Shown: one piece after another, positions 1-7,497 of the stretch
Position numbering within the stretch: position 1 is the stretch's first letter
Layout of the letters: each line of letters begins with the position of its first letter
Origin: Caldisericum exile_A
GTDB taxonomy: Bacteria; Caldisericota; Caldisericia; Caldisericales; Caldisericaceae
NCBI RefSeq assembly: GCF_047785965.1
Contig: NZ_JBLOBF010000007.1
Location: 1 to 64,000, forward strand
Reading direction: 5' to 3'
DNA: 64,000 bases
The notes under the pieces: model-generated
Database searches by the model: none
What the model was told of the DNA's origin: nothing
What the model saw: the letters and a program-made list of their open reading frames with translations, nothing else
Translations under genes and position numbers: made by a program

Positions 1-1
1 T

Positions 2-103
2 TGAGCGATTTTTTATCCCTCTAAAAAATGTTAGTACTTTTTTGAAAAAAATTGCAAATTTTTTGATTATATACGAAAAATTTGGAGAATCGCTCAGGTT
101 AGG
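2..103. repeat. ~102-bp direct repeat with inverted ends, copy 1
   Basis: Copy 1 of a repeat that recurs at 2779-2879 with roughly 90% identity by eye. Its ends are a perfect 9-bp inverted repeat (TGAGCGATT at 2-10, AATCGCTCA at 88-96). Inside is an A-tract/T-tract palindrome around ATTGCAAAT. It is followed by GGTTAGG. The element touches the window edge, so it may extend further left. It could be an attC-like site in its own right or a small MITE; the sequence alone does not decide. Confidence 0.75.
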
Positions 104-149
104 AAGAAGTTTTTGTGAAGTAAAAATTTTAGTGGGTGCCGTAAGACAC

Positions 150-185
150 GAACCTTTTATGCTGTGTTATATGAAGTGGCGGTTT
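150..185 (-). other. attC-like half-site at the 3' end of cassette I
   Basis: Contains a GTTATAT box (166-172) preceded by CTTTTATGC. The stretch 166-185 is the near-perfect inverse (19 of 20) of 2190-2209, so the block between them is bounded by inverted repeats. The GCATAAAAG arm on the minus strand matches the arm at 2761-2769 rather than anything close by. The partner half of this site is therefore either outside the window or displaced by the neighbouring 102-bp repeat. Confidence 0.5.
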
Positions 186-217
186 AATTTGTTATTATCA
201 ATACTTTTGTAAGTGCT

Positions 218-1016
218 TTATATTTTTTTCCTAAATTCAAAGACAATTTCGTCTTCCTGTGAAACTTTCTCATTATTAAAGAAATTAACAATCTCTTTAA
301 AAACAAGTGGAAAATTTCTCTTTAATTTCCAACTTTTTTTTGGATTGTTTTTGTCTAACAATACAACAAATAGTCTGTTGTCGGCGCCAAATCTTTGAGC
401 ACCCTGATTTTGATACAGCCAGACAGCAAGTTTAACAGGATTTTTTACAGCCTCTTCTGGATTATATTTACGAGGTAAATAAGTTACTTTTAAGTCAAAA
501 GGCTGTCCATCAAAGAAAATATCAATCCCTTTTATATTTTTGATGGTAGGAATTACTTTTGGATGAGTGCTTATATGTTCCTCAATCAAGACTGTCGTCC
601 AATGGTTAAACCAGGTACAAGTCACATAATTTTTTACATCATTGTGAAGTTTGGCTTTAACATTATTTAATAGGTCTTTGTATCGAACAATTTTTCTTAC
701 ATATTCAGTTTGTATTTTCTGGTCTAACTGCCCTTGAACCACACCCCAAGAAAAAGTTTTGACTTTTTTTCAATTCCTTCTTTAAGTTATCATCAGAAAT
801 AACTTTCCTCCGTTTCTCGATCCTTTCATTATATTTTTGTTTTATAAATTTATTAACTTTGTCTTCTTTAATTCCCTTCTCCAAAACTTTTTTAATAATC
901 TCTGTTGCTGAATCAATACCATTTATTCCTAAATTTCGAGCAAACTCTTTTAACTGTTTTAAGGGAATAGAACTGAGTTTCAAATTTAAGACTTCTTTTT
1001 GGCTTAATAATGGCAT
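218..1016 (-). pseudogene. PD-(D/E)XK-type restriction endonuclease, frameshifted
   Basis: Two overlapping reading frames (705-1016 and 218-742) join into one protein of about 265 residues if one A is removed from the A7 run near 760. Across the junction the restored frame reads SWGVVQGQLDQ, a type II restriction enzyme-like stretch. The C-terminal part has GIDIFFDGQPFDLKVTY, which fits a PD-(D/E)XK core (D, then DLK). It lies directly downstream of a DNA methyltransferase, as expected for a restriction-modification pair. As sequenced the protein would be truncated before the catalytic core. The frameshift could be real decay or a homopolymer error. No specificity can be read from the sequence. 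Confidence 0.7.
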
Positions 1017-1027
1017 ATTTTTACCTC

Positions 1028-2103
1028 CTATTTCTTCTTAAAGATCATGATATATTCATGTTTAAAAATATAGAATCCACCAACCAACGCTCTATATCTC
1101 CAAAGTTCATTCTGATTCCTTTTTCCTCTTGTTTCTTTAAAGTTTTTTACAATTATACTTTTTAGTATGTATCCTCTTTTTAATACTTCATTCATGCAAT
1201 AGAATCCTAAAGGTATCCATTCTCCTTTAGAATATTTATCACCAATAACTAAAGCAAAATACCGTCCTTTTTCTAAATATGGAGTTACATTATATACTAC
1301 TTTACCAAACATTTTTAAAAACTCGTCAGTATTTTTTGCATTTGAAAGGTCTTTTCATCTTTTGAAAACTTAATAATATCATTGTATGGAGGATGCATAA
1401 TAAGGAGTTGAACCTGATTAATTCCATATTTTGCTAAAATTTCCTTAATATTTACCACTCTACTGTCTCCAATGATAACTTCACTAATCACATTATCTTT
1501 ATTTTGCTCCTTTTCAATGAATTCCTTTGCTTTTTGAGCAACATCAGGGTTTAATTCAATCCCAATTCCATTTCTTCCTAACCTCTTACACTCAATTAAA
1601 GTTGTTCCGCTTCCTACAAATGTATCTAAAACCCAATCTCCCTTCTTGGTGTATCTTAACATCATTTGATGAGGAATTTGTGGAATGAAATTCCCCCAAT
1701 ACCAAGCAAGATGAGCACCTGAAGTATCCCTCTTATCTAATACCCAAAGGCTATCAGTTATAATCTCATCGTATTCTTTCCACCTGAGTAGATTTATATC
1801 ATTAACTTTACTCGTTTTAACTTTTTGGACTCCCTCTTCCAATCTTTTTAAATAATATTTCGCTCTTTCAAGCGTCTGTGATTCTAAAATCTGATTTAAC
1901 TCAGAAATAAGAACATCTCTGCGTAAAGAGACAGTATCTCCATTAGCATCAATATTTAATATGCCTTCCCGATCCTTCTTATGATTAGTAATGATGTCCT
2001 TTAACACAATTATTTTGTTCTTTATAGAACTTAAATCCTGTAGAACATCAATTTCAATTAAAATTTTTATAAATTTCTCTTTGTTTAATATTAACCGCTC
2101 CAT
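1028..2103 (-). pseudogene. DNA adenine/cytosine-N4 methyltransferase, frameshifted
   Basis: The reading frame 1315-2103 carries SAM-binding motif I (DTFVGSGTTLIE, about residue 158) and catalytic motif IV with a PPY core (MHPPYND, about residue 234), the amino-methyltransferase pattern. It then shifts frame. Adding one A to an AAAA run near 1355 restores NTDEFLKMFGKV and continues into 1028-1312, whose C-terminus (LGFYCMNEVLKRGY, HEYIMIFKK) is typical of these enzymes. Full length would be about 360 residues. It would protect host DNA from the downstream nuclease. With both partners frameshifted the system is probably inactive unless the indels are sequence errors. Confidence 0.8.
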
Positions 2104-2189
2104 AATTAAGTGGAATAGCCTCTAAATTTTCTAATGTTAATTATTTGGTATTATCCATTTCCATAGATTTAATTCCTTCCCTAATTTTG

Positions 2190-2294
2190 AAACCGCCATT
2201 TCATATAACGATTTGCGGATAAAAGAAGTTCCCAAAGGCAATTTGGGAGAATCTTTGATTCCCCTTTTATCCGCTGTTAGGCGATACGGCGGCA
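2190..2294 (-). other. attC-like recombination site between two cassettes
   Basis: A complete palindromic site with integron attC architecture. R-type boxes ATATAAC (2203-2209) and GTTAGGC (2276-2282) enclose L-type arms GCGGATAAAAG (2215-2225) and CTTTTATCCGC (2264-2274). The spacers are 5 nt on one side and 1 nt on the other, and an inner hairpin of TTCCCAAA/TTTGGGAGAA lies between. R''-to-R' length is 80 bp. Each outer box matches the box at the far end of its own cassette (166-172 and 2747-2753) and not its partner here. That is what site-specific cassette recombination at G/TT predicts. No integrase is present in the window. Confidence 0.65.
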
Positions 2295-2331
2295 TTTCGT
2301 TTTCCTTATGGTTTGTTTTATTCTGTTCTTC

Positions 2332-2709
2332 TCATTCCTTGAAGAGTTGTTTATGCAACGCCTCCACAAACTCTTCAGCAGATTTTTTCTCCCAAGGCCA
2401 TCCTTTTTCTACATTTAAGTCGCCTCCAGCTGTGTTTATAACAACCGTCGGAGAACCCCAAAAAAGAAGAACACCAATCGCCAGCGGTATGACCCCCACC
2501 ACAAACCGAATAGTGGCAAGTCCTATCAATACAAATATGACCCCTCCTATAATATTTCGAGTTGTGTCAATTCGAACTGAAGTGACATGTCGCAAAGGCA
2601 CGTCTTCTCGAGCCCCGCCACTAAACCAACCTTTTTTTCGAAAATAGACAACTCGTCTGTCTGTCACCGTCCCAAAAACATTACTAACAAATATTTGCTC
2701 CTCAGACAT
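2332..2709 (-). CDS. small membrane protein with PH-like fold, cassette-borne
   Basis: A 125-residue protein. The N-terminal ~50 residues (VSNVFGTVTDRRVVYFRKKG, then REDVPLRHVTSVRI) resemble the bacterial PH-like / YdbS-type domain that often precedes a membrane hairpin. Two hydrophobic segments follow (about residues 53-85), then a soluble tail of ~40 residues. An AGGAGG ribosome site lies 7 nt before the ATG. The start codon is about 40 nt inside the cassette boundary and the stop is about 50 nt from the attC-like site, typical spacing for an integron cassette gene read on the minus strand. The function is unknown. Confidence 0.7.
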   Translation of the reverse strand: MSEEQIFVSNVFGTVTDRRVVYFRKKGWFSGGAREDVPLRHVTSVRIDTTRNIIGGVIFVLIGLATIRFVVGVIPLAIGVLLFWGSPTVVINTAGGDLNVEKGWPWEKKSAEEFVEALHKQLFKE

Positions 2710-2734
2710 TTACATTCCTCCTTTCATAAAATTT

Positions 2735-2777
2735 TGCCGCCGTTTCGCCTAACGTTTTAAGCATAAAAGAACCTAAA
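2735..2777 (-). other. attC-like half-site at the 5' end of cassette II
   Basis: GCCTAAC (2747-2753) followed by GCATAAAAG (2761-2769). Positions 2735-2753 are the inverse of 2276-2294 with one mismatch, so the PH-like gene is bounded by inverted repeats. The second 102-bp repeat starts two bases further on, apparently inside or in place of the other half of this site. Confidence 0.5.
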
Positions 2778-2778
2778 A

Positions 2779-2879
2779 TGAGCAATTTCTCATCCCTCTA
2801 AAAAATGTTAGTACTCTTTAGAAAAAATTGCAAATTTTTTGATTATATATGAAAAATTTAGAGAATCGCTCAGGTTAGG
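2779..2879. repeat. ~102-bp direct repeat with inverted ends, copy 2
   Basis: Copy 2 of the repeat at 2-103, in the same orientation. The left arm TGAGCAATT (2779-2787) carries one change against the right arm AATCGCTCA (2864-2872). The right flank GGTTAGG is shared with copy 1. The two copies bracket the cassette block, so homologous recombination between them would excise or duplicate it. Confidence 0.75.
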
Positions 2880-2921
2880 TTAAACTAAATTTGATTTATG
2901 TGATTTTTGTCTAAATTATTG

Positions 2922-2927
2922 TATAAT
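2922..2927 (+). promoter_or_regulatory. -10 box of a probable leaderless promoter for the SDR gene
   Basis: TATAAT ends 6 nt before the ATG at 2934, so transcription should start at or next to the start codon. No ribosome site is visible. A convincing -35 is not obvious (TGATTT at 2901-2906 is a weak candidate). Confidence 0.55.
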
Positions 2928-2933
2928 GAAAGT

Positions 2934-3728
2934 ATGAATAAGATAGCCTTAGTGACTGGTGCTTCTTCTGGCTTTGGACTTGAAATATTTAATTACCTCA
3001 ATTCGAAAGGAATACATGCATATGGAGTTTCAAGGACATTAAAAGACTCTCTTCAAAACCGTACTTTTACACTTGATGTTACAGATTTGACAAAGGCAAA
3101 TGAAGTTGTCAAAAGACTTATTGAAATTGAAGGACATATTGATGCACTTATAAATGTTGCAGGCTTTGGAATCTCTGGAGCCGTAGAAGACACACCAATT
3201 GAAGCGATAAAAAGACAAATGGATGTAAATTTCTTAGGCACTGTTAATCTCACAAAGGCAGTTTTGCCCTACATGAGAGAAAATCGTTTTGGATTAATTA
3301 TCAATTTTAGTTCTATCGCAGGACTTATAGGACTTCCGTATCAAGCATTTTACTCTTCTTCGAAATTTGCAATTGAAGGTTTTTCAGAGGCGTTGAGGAT
3401 GGAAGTTGAGCAATTTGGAATTCGTGTAGTTGTTGTTGAGCCAGGTGATTTTAAAACAGGCTTTACTTCAAAAAGGGAAAAATACACAGAAGAAAACTCT
3501 CCTTATTACGAAAAATTCTATAAGGCAATTTCAAGAATGGAAAAAGACGAAACTGAGGGAAGTAATCCACGGATTGTTGCTGAACTCATATACAAAATTA
3601 TCTCAAGCAAAAATCCACATGATAAATACGTGGTTGGCCCATTTTCTGAAAAACTGTTTGTTATCTTAAAGAAAATTCTTCCCGAAAGTTTAATTTATGC
3701 AATATTCAAAATGTATTATGGTTTGTGA
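2934..3728 (+). CDS. short-chain dehydrogenase/reductase (SDR)
   Basis: A 264-residue classical SDR oxidoreductase. It has the NAD(P)-binding motif TGASSGFG near the N-terminus, NVAG, the catalytic serine region NFSSIAG and the YSSSK pair (Tyr-x3-Lys). The C-terminal extension and SALRMEVEQFGI-type segment resemble retinol/sphingosine-type SDRs, but the substrate cannot be named. I chose the ATG at 2934 because a TATAAT lies 6 nt upstream; an upstream TTG start would place the promoter inside the gene. The 3' end overlaps the convergent pyrG stop by 13 nt. Confidence 0.85.
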   Translation: MNKIALVTGASSGFGLEIFNYLNSKGIHAYGVSRTLKDSLQNRTFTLDVTDLTKANEVVKRLIEIEGHIDALINVAGFGISGAVEDTPIEAIKRQMDVNFLGTVNLTKAVLPYMRENRFGLIINFSSIAGLIGLPYQAFYSSSKFAIEGFSEALRMEVEQFGIRVVVVEPGDFKTGFTSKREKYTEENSPYYEKFYKAISRMEKDETEGSNPRIVAELIYKIISSKNPHDKYVVGPFSEKLFVILKKILPESLIYAIFKMYYGL

Positions 3729-5314
3729 TTAATTGATGCCTCGATAAATTTTACAAATAATGGGTGTGGGTTTAAAGGCCGTGATTTAAATTCGGGATGA
3801 GCCTGAGTTCCAATGAAAAACGGATGATCTTCAATTTCACCAAATTCTACAAGTTTTCCATTGGGTGATGTTCCTGATACAACAAAGCCGTGGCTTGTTA
3901 GTATTGGTAAAAATTCATTATTGACTTCATAGCGATGTCTATGCCTTTCAGAAATTTCAGTTGTGCCATAAATTCTAAAAGCAAGGCTTCCCTCTTTAAG
4001 GATTGCCTTTTGTGCGCCAAGCCTCATTGTGCCACCAAGAGCCTTTAAGTCCTTTTGGCTTTCCATAATGTCAATTACAGGGTAAGGAGTTTTTGGATCA
4101 AATTCAGTTGAGTTTGCCTCCCTGAGTCCGCATACGTTTCGAGCAAACTCCACAGTCATAAGTTGCATTCCAAGACAAATTCCTAAAAATGGAGTTTTGT
4201 TTTCTCTTGCATAACGAATTGCATTAATCATTCCTTCGATTCCTCTTACACCAAATCCACCAGGGACAAGAATGCCATCTAAATTAGCCTCTTCCAATGT
4301 ATCTTTATAATTTTCATTTTCAAGAGTTTCTGAATTTATCCATACAATCTCAAGCCTTGCTCTGTTTTCTGTTGCACCATGTTTTAAGGCTTCACTGAGG
4401 CTTTTGTATGCATCCTTTAGTTCAACATATTTTCCAACGATGCCAATTTTAACAGTCTTTTTAGGGTTCTCCATTCTTTGTAAGAAGTCAAGATATTTAT
4501 CGATGTTTAATTTGTTTTCTTGAAGCCCTAAAACTGCCAGTACTCTTTTGGAAAATTCCTGCTTTTCAAGGAGAATTGGAATTTTGTATATGTTATCAGC
4601 ATCAATTGCTTCAAGCACATTCTCGACTTTTACATCTGTAAAAAGAGATAACTTTTCTTTTATGGATTTTTGGACAGGCACTTCGCTTCTCAAAACAAGC
4701 AAATCTGGTTGGATTCCCATACTTCGGAGTTCTTTTACACTGTGTTGTGTTGGCTTTGTTTTGACTTCCTGCGTTGCTCTAAGATACGGAAGAAGTGAAA
4801 CGTGGATATAGGAGACATTTTCTTTTCCTAAATCATTTTTCATTTGTCGTGCTGCTTCTAAAAAGGGTTGAGATTCTATATCTCCTACTGTTCCGCCAAT
4901 TTCAACTATGAGAATATCTGAAGTACTTCCCAATTTTTTGAGATTATCTTTTATTTCATTTGTAATGTGTGGGATGACCTGAACTGTCTTTCCAAGATAG
5001 TAGCCAAGGCGTTCTTTTTTCAAAACGGAGTAATAAATTTTCCCTGTTGTGAGGCTGTTATCTTTTGTAAGATTTTTATTTAGAAATCTTTCATAGTTTC
5101 CGATATCAAGATCGGTTTCTCCTCCATCTTCTGTTACAAATACTTCTCCATGTTCGTATGGAGACATTGTCCCTGCGTCAATTTGTAAATATGGGTCAAT
5201 TTTTGCGATGTTAACACTAAAGCCTCTGCTTTCAAGAAGCATTCCAAGTGAAGATGCAACAAGCCCTTTTCCAAGAGAAGAAATTACACCACCCGTTATG
5301 AAAACAACTTTCAT
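3716..5314 (-). CDS. pyrG: CTP synthase
   Basis: A 532-residue protein that converts UTP to CTP using ATP and glutamine in the cytosol. The N-terminal synthetase domain (about 1-265) begins with VVFITGGVISSLGKG and contains IDPYLQIDAGTMSPYEHGE. The C-terminal class I glutamine amidotransferase domain has GGFGVRG, the nucleophile region GICLGMQ and the QAHPEF histidine/glutamate. The length matches the family. It overlaps the upstream ImmA-like gene by 4 nt (ATGA), so it is probably translated with the regulator pair. It converges on the SDR gene. Confidence 0.97.
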   Translation of the reverse strand: MKVVFITGGVISSLGKGLVASSLGMLLESRGFSVNIAKIDPYLQIDAGTMSPYEHGEVFVTEDGGETDLDIGNYERFLNKNLTKDNSLTTGKIYYSVLKKERLGYYLGKTVQVIPHITNEIKDNLKKLGSTSDILIVEIGGTVGDIESQPFLEAARQMKNDLGKENVSYIHVSLLPYLRATQEVKTKPTQHSVKELRSMGIQPDLLVLRSEVPVQKSIKEKLSLFTDVKVENVLEAIDADNIYKIPILLEKQEFSKRVLAVLGLQENKLNIDKYLDFLQRMENPKKTVKIGIVGKYVELKDAYKSLSEALKHGATENRARLEIVWINSETLENENYKDTLEEANLDGILVPGGFGVRGIEGMINAIRYARENKTPFLGICLGMQLMTVEFARNVCGLREANSTEFDPKTPYPVIDIMESQKDLKALGGTMRLGAQKAILKEGSLAFRIYGTTEISERHRHRYEVNNEFLPILTSHGFVVSGTSPNGKLVEFGEIEDHPFFIGTQAHPEFKSRPLNPHPLFVKFIEASINHKP

Positions 5315-5712
5315 ACGATCACCTCATAACAAGGAGATTTGAGTTTTATTTTAACAAAACTTTTAGACACTTTGAAGTAATCTGAGAGTTCATTTATAAA
5401 TTCTAAATTTACATTCTCAATATATAGTAATGCTTCGTAAACTATTTTTCTTAGAACAGTTTCTAGCATAAGTAATTCCGCTACAGCTCTGTTTATCTTT
5501 GATTGGAATTTTTTATCCTCACCTTTGTAGATGTAATAAGGAAAATTTGCAAAAGTCTTGTTATCTTGTAGGAGATATTCTGCAAATTCATACGTTAGAA
5601 TAAAGCGCTTGTATGCCTTTCCATTTGTCATTAATGTGAAATTTAGATGGCTTTCAATTTCTTTTTTAATTAGTTTCTTTATTTCCACTTTTCCTCTTTT
5701 TAAGGTAGTCAA
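5311..5712 (-). CDS. ImmA/IrrE-like protein with a degenerate metallopeptidase motif
   Basis: About 133 residues, or ~126 if the GTG at 5691 is used. The pattern RFILTYEFAEYLLQ, then INRAVAELLMLETVLRK, then DYFKVSKSFVKIKL follows the ImmA/IrrE (COG2856) layout. In active members the first motif is HExxH; here it is YEFAE, so both zinc-binding histidines are lost (His to Tyr, His to Glu). The gene overlaps the upstream XRE regulator by up to 47 nt and the downstream pyrG by 4 nt. It may act as a non-catalytic partner of the regulator. The assignment rests on motif order and context, not on a database match. Confidence 0.55.
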   Translation of the reverse strand: MTTLKRGKVEIKKLIKKEIESHLNFTLMTNGKAYKRFILTYEFAEYLLQDNKTFANFPYYIYKGEDKKFQSKINRAVAELLMLETVLRKIVYEALLYIENVNLEFINELSDYFKVSKSFVKIKLKSPCYEVIV

Positions 5713-5989
5713 TAAAGGCTTCGATTGCCCTTATATCTTCTTCTGTGAGATCCTTATCAATGTGAAAAAGAATTTTAATGTCTGTCTTTTCAATGAAGTA
5801 TGATGTGGGAAGATTAAGTGCTTCTGCTATTTTTGCAACAACTTTAATTGTTGGTGTCTTTTTTCCTTGTATAAGTTGGGATATGTATGCGATCGAGATG
5901 CCAGTTCTTCTTGCAAGTTCGCTTTGAGTTAAGTCTTTCTCTCTTAGTGCTTCCTTTAATCTTTCAACAAAATACTCCCTTACTCCCAT
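5666..5989 (-). CDS. XRE-family helix-turn-helix regulator
   Basis: A 107-residue DNA-binding protein. The helix-turn-helix is in residues ~10-65 (LTQSELARRTGISIAYISQLIQGKKTP, given here as parts: LTQSELARRTG and ISQLIQGKKTP), followed by IAEALNLPTSYFI. The C-terminal helix (TEEDIRAIEAFIDYLKKRK) may dimerise. It is the first gene of the regulator/ImmA-like/pyrG cluster. XRE plus ImmA/IrrE pairs usually control stress or mobile-element genes; the target here is unknown. Confidence 0.85.
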   Translation of the reverse strand: MGVREYFVERLKEALREKDLTQSELARRTGISIAYISQLIQGKKTPTIKVVAKIAEALNLPTSYFIEKTDIKILFHIDKDLTEEDIRAIEAFIDYLKKRKSGNKETN

Positions 5990-6053
5990 ACCTAATATTG
6001 TATTAAAAATGGTAATTTATGGAAAGATGCTAATTTATATTTCAAGAAATTTA

Positions 6054-7061
6054 TTATTCGTGGTTAAAGGAAAGTTTTGTTTCTACTCTGTGCCTTTCTA
6101 CTGCAATTTGCAATATGTCGTTTATGAGATCTTCATAAGTTTTTCCCATAAGTTTGTATATGCGTGGTAAATCTGAATGTTCTGGATCAAGTCCTGGAAG
6201 GGGATTTACTTCGAGAACATATGGATTGTAATTCTTATCGACACGCAAATCGAACCTTGCGACATCTCTATTTCTTAGAGCAATAAAAGCATTTTTAACA
6301 ATCTCTGTAATTTTTTGTAAAACATGTTCCGGGAGTCTTGCAGGAAGATAGTAGTTTGCCCTGTCTGAATACTCTGTTTTAAATTTGTAAGTTTGAATAT
6401 AAGGAGATGCTCTTAGCTCTCTTCTTGAAAGAGTTGAAAAGTCAATTTCCATGGGTGGTAAAACTTGTGGTGGAAAATTTCCCATAACACCTACTGTTAT
6501 TTCGGTTCCTTCGATAAACTCCTCAACCATTACGGGTCTCTTGAATTTCTTGAATGCCTTTTCAATTGCTTCTTTTAATTCAGCATCACTTACGCAAATA
6601 GATTTTGAAGTTATTCCAATACTCGACCCTTCAAAAATTGGCTTTACAATAACAGGGTAATTGAGATCTCCAATTTCTATTGAATCAATTACCTTGAAAA
6701 CCTTGAATTTTGGTGTTGGGATGCCATGAAACATAAGCACTTCTTTTGTCATTACCTTATCCATTGAGATTGCAAGCGATAAGACTGATGAGCCAGTGTA
6801 AGGAATTCTAAGTTCATCTAAAAGTGCAGGGACAAACGCTTCTCTGTAAGCTCCGTATTTACCTTCTGCAATATTGAAAACAAACTGAGGTTTATCAATC
6901 GTAAGCGAATAAAAGAGCAAGGGGGAGGTTGCTTCATATAGTTTAACCTTGTGTCCCCTTGCTTCAAGAGCGCTTTTTATCGCTTCGATTGTTATGGGTC
7001 TGTCAAATTCATCTAATTCTGTTTCACTTCTTTTTAAATTAAAAGTGATTCCAACTTTCAT
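6054..7061 (-). CDS. ATP-grasp ligase, D-alanine--D-alanine ligase-like
   Basis: About 335 residues from the ATG at 7061 (MKVGITFNLK). It has the N-terminal ligase domain with the FNIAEGKYG segment, the ATP-grasp region (PVIVKPIFEGSSIGI, VEEFIEGTEITVGV) and the C-terminal metal/ATP site (ARFDLRVDKN, VLEVNPLPGLDPEHSDLP). The overall plan is that of Ddl, which makes the D-Ala-D-Ala dipeptide for peptidoglycan, but the sequence is divergent enough that another amino-acid ligase is possible. An upstream in-frame ATG would overlap the preceding gene; I prefer 7061. It lies 14 nt downstream of the ferritin-like gene. Confidence 0.75.
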   Translation of the reverse strand: MKVGITFNLKRSETELDEFDRPITIEAIKSALEARGHKVKLYEATSPLLFYSLTIDKPQFVFNIAEGKYGAYREAFVPALLDELRIPYTGSSVLSLAISMDKVMTKEVLMFHGIPTPKFKVFKVIDSIEIGDLNYPVIVKPIFEGSSIGITSKSICVSDAELKEAIEKAFKKFKRPVMVEEFIEGTEITVGVMGNFPPQVLPPMEIDFSTLSRRELRASPYIQTYKFKTEYSDRANYYLPARLPEHVLQKITEIVKNAFIALRNRDVARFDLRVDKNYNPYVLEVNPLPGLDPEHSDLPRIYKLMGKTYEDLINDILQIAVERHRVETKLSFNHE

Positions 7062-7074
7062 ATGAGTGACTTTA

Positions 7075-7362
7075 TTAGCCCATATCTCCAAAGTCTTTTG
7101 TCGTAAAGAGATAATCCTTTAACTCATGCTCAAATTTTGGATCAACTCGCCTCAAGTACTCGATAAGCATTGCAGCGTGTTCTTTCTCTTCGTCTCTATT
7201 GTGGATAAGAATTTTTTTAAGTTCTGGGTCCGTTGTTGCCATAACTCTCTGGTTGTAATAATCAATTGCTTCAAGCTCTTCCATTAATGATGAAATTGCC
7301 CTGTGCAAGTCCATCGCTTTTTCACCGATTGCCTTTGGGTCTTCATACATATTTCCTGCCAT
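7075..7362 (-). CDS. encapsulated-ferritin-like protein (EncFtn family)
   Basis: A 95-residue two-helix ferritin-like protein. The helix 1 motif SLMEELEAIDYYNQRV and helix 2 motif HNRDEEKEHAAMLIEYLRR are the EncFtn signature, with iron ligands expected at Glu29/Glu31 and the E-x2-H pair (Glu59, His62). EncFtn oxidises Fe(II) for storage in an encapsulin nanocompartment. The C-terminus ends at LFTTKDFGDMG with no recognisable encapsulin cargo-loading peptide, and no encapsulin gene is in the window. GGAGGTG lies upstream of the ATG. Confidence 0.8.
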   Translation of the reverse strand: MAGNMYEDPKAIGEKAMDLHRAISSLMEELEAIDYYNQRVMATTDPELKKILIHNRDEEKEHAAMLIEYLRRVDPKFEHELKDYLFTTKDFGDMG

Positions 7363-7497
7363 AATTGCACCTCCATCAATTTATTATAATCCCAATTTTT
7401 ATTTTGCAAAGGAATTTTATCTTTTAGAAGCCCGATTATGAAAACATTATTCAAATTGTCTTAGCGAACAACAAAATCCAAATAGAAATAACTCTGT

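Noticed and set aside
2213..2647. Plus-strand frame of 144 codons over the cassette II gene
   Set aside because: It lies opposite the well-supported minus-strand PH-like gene and crosses the attC-like hairpin; the composition is that of an antisense shadow.
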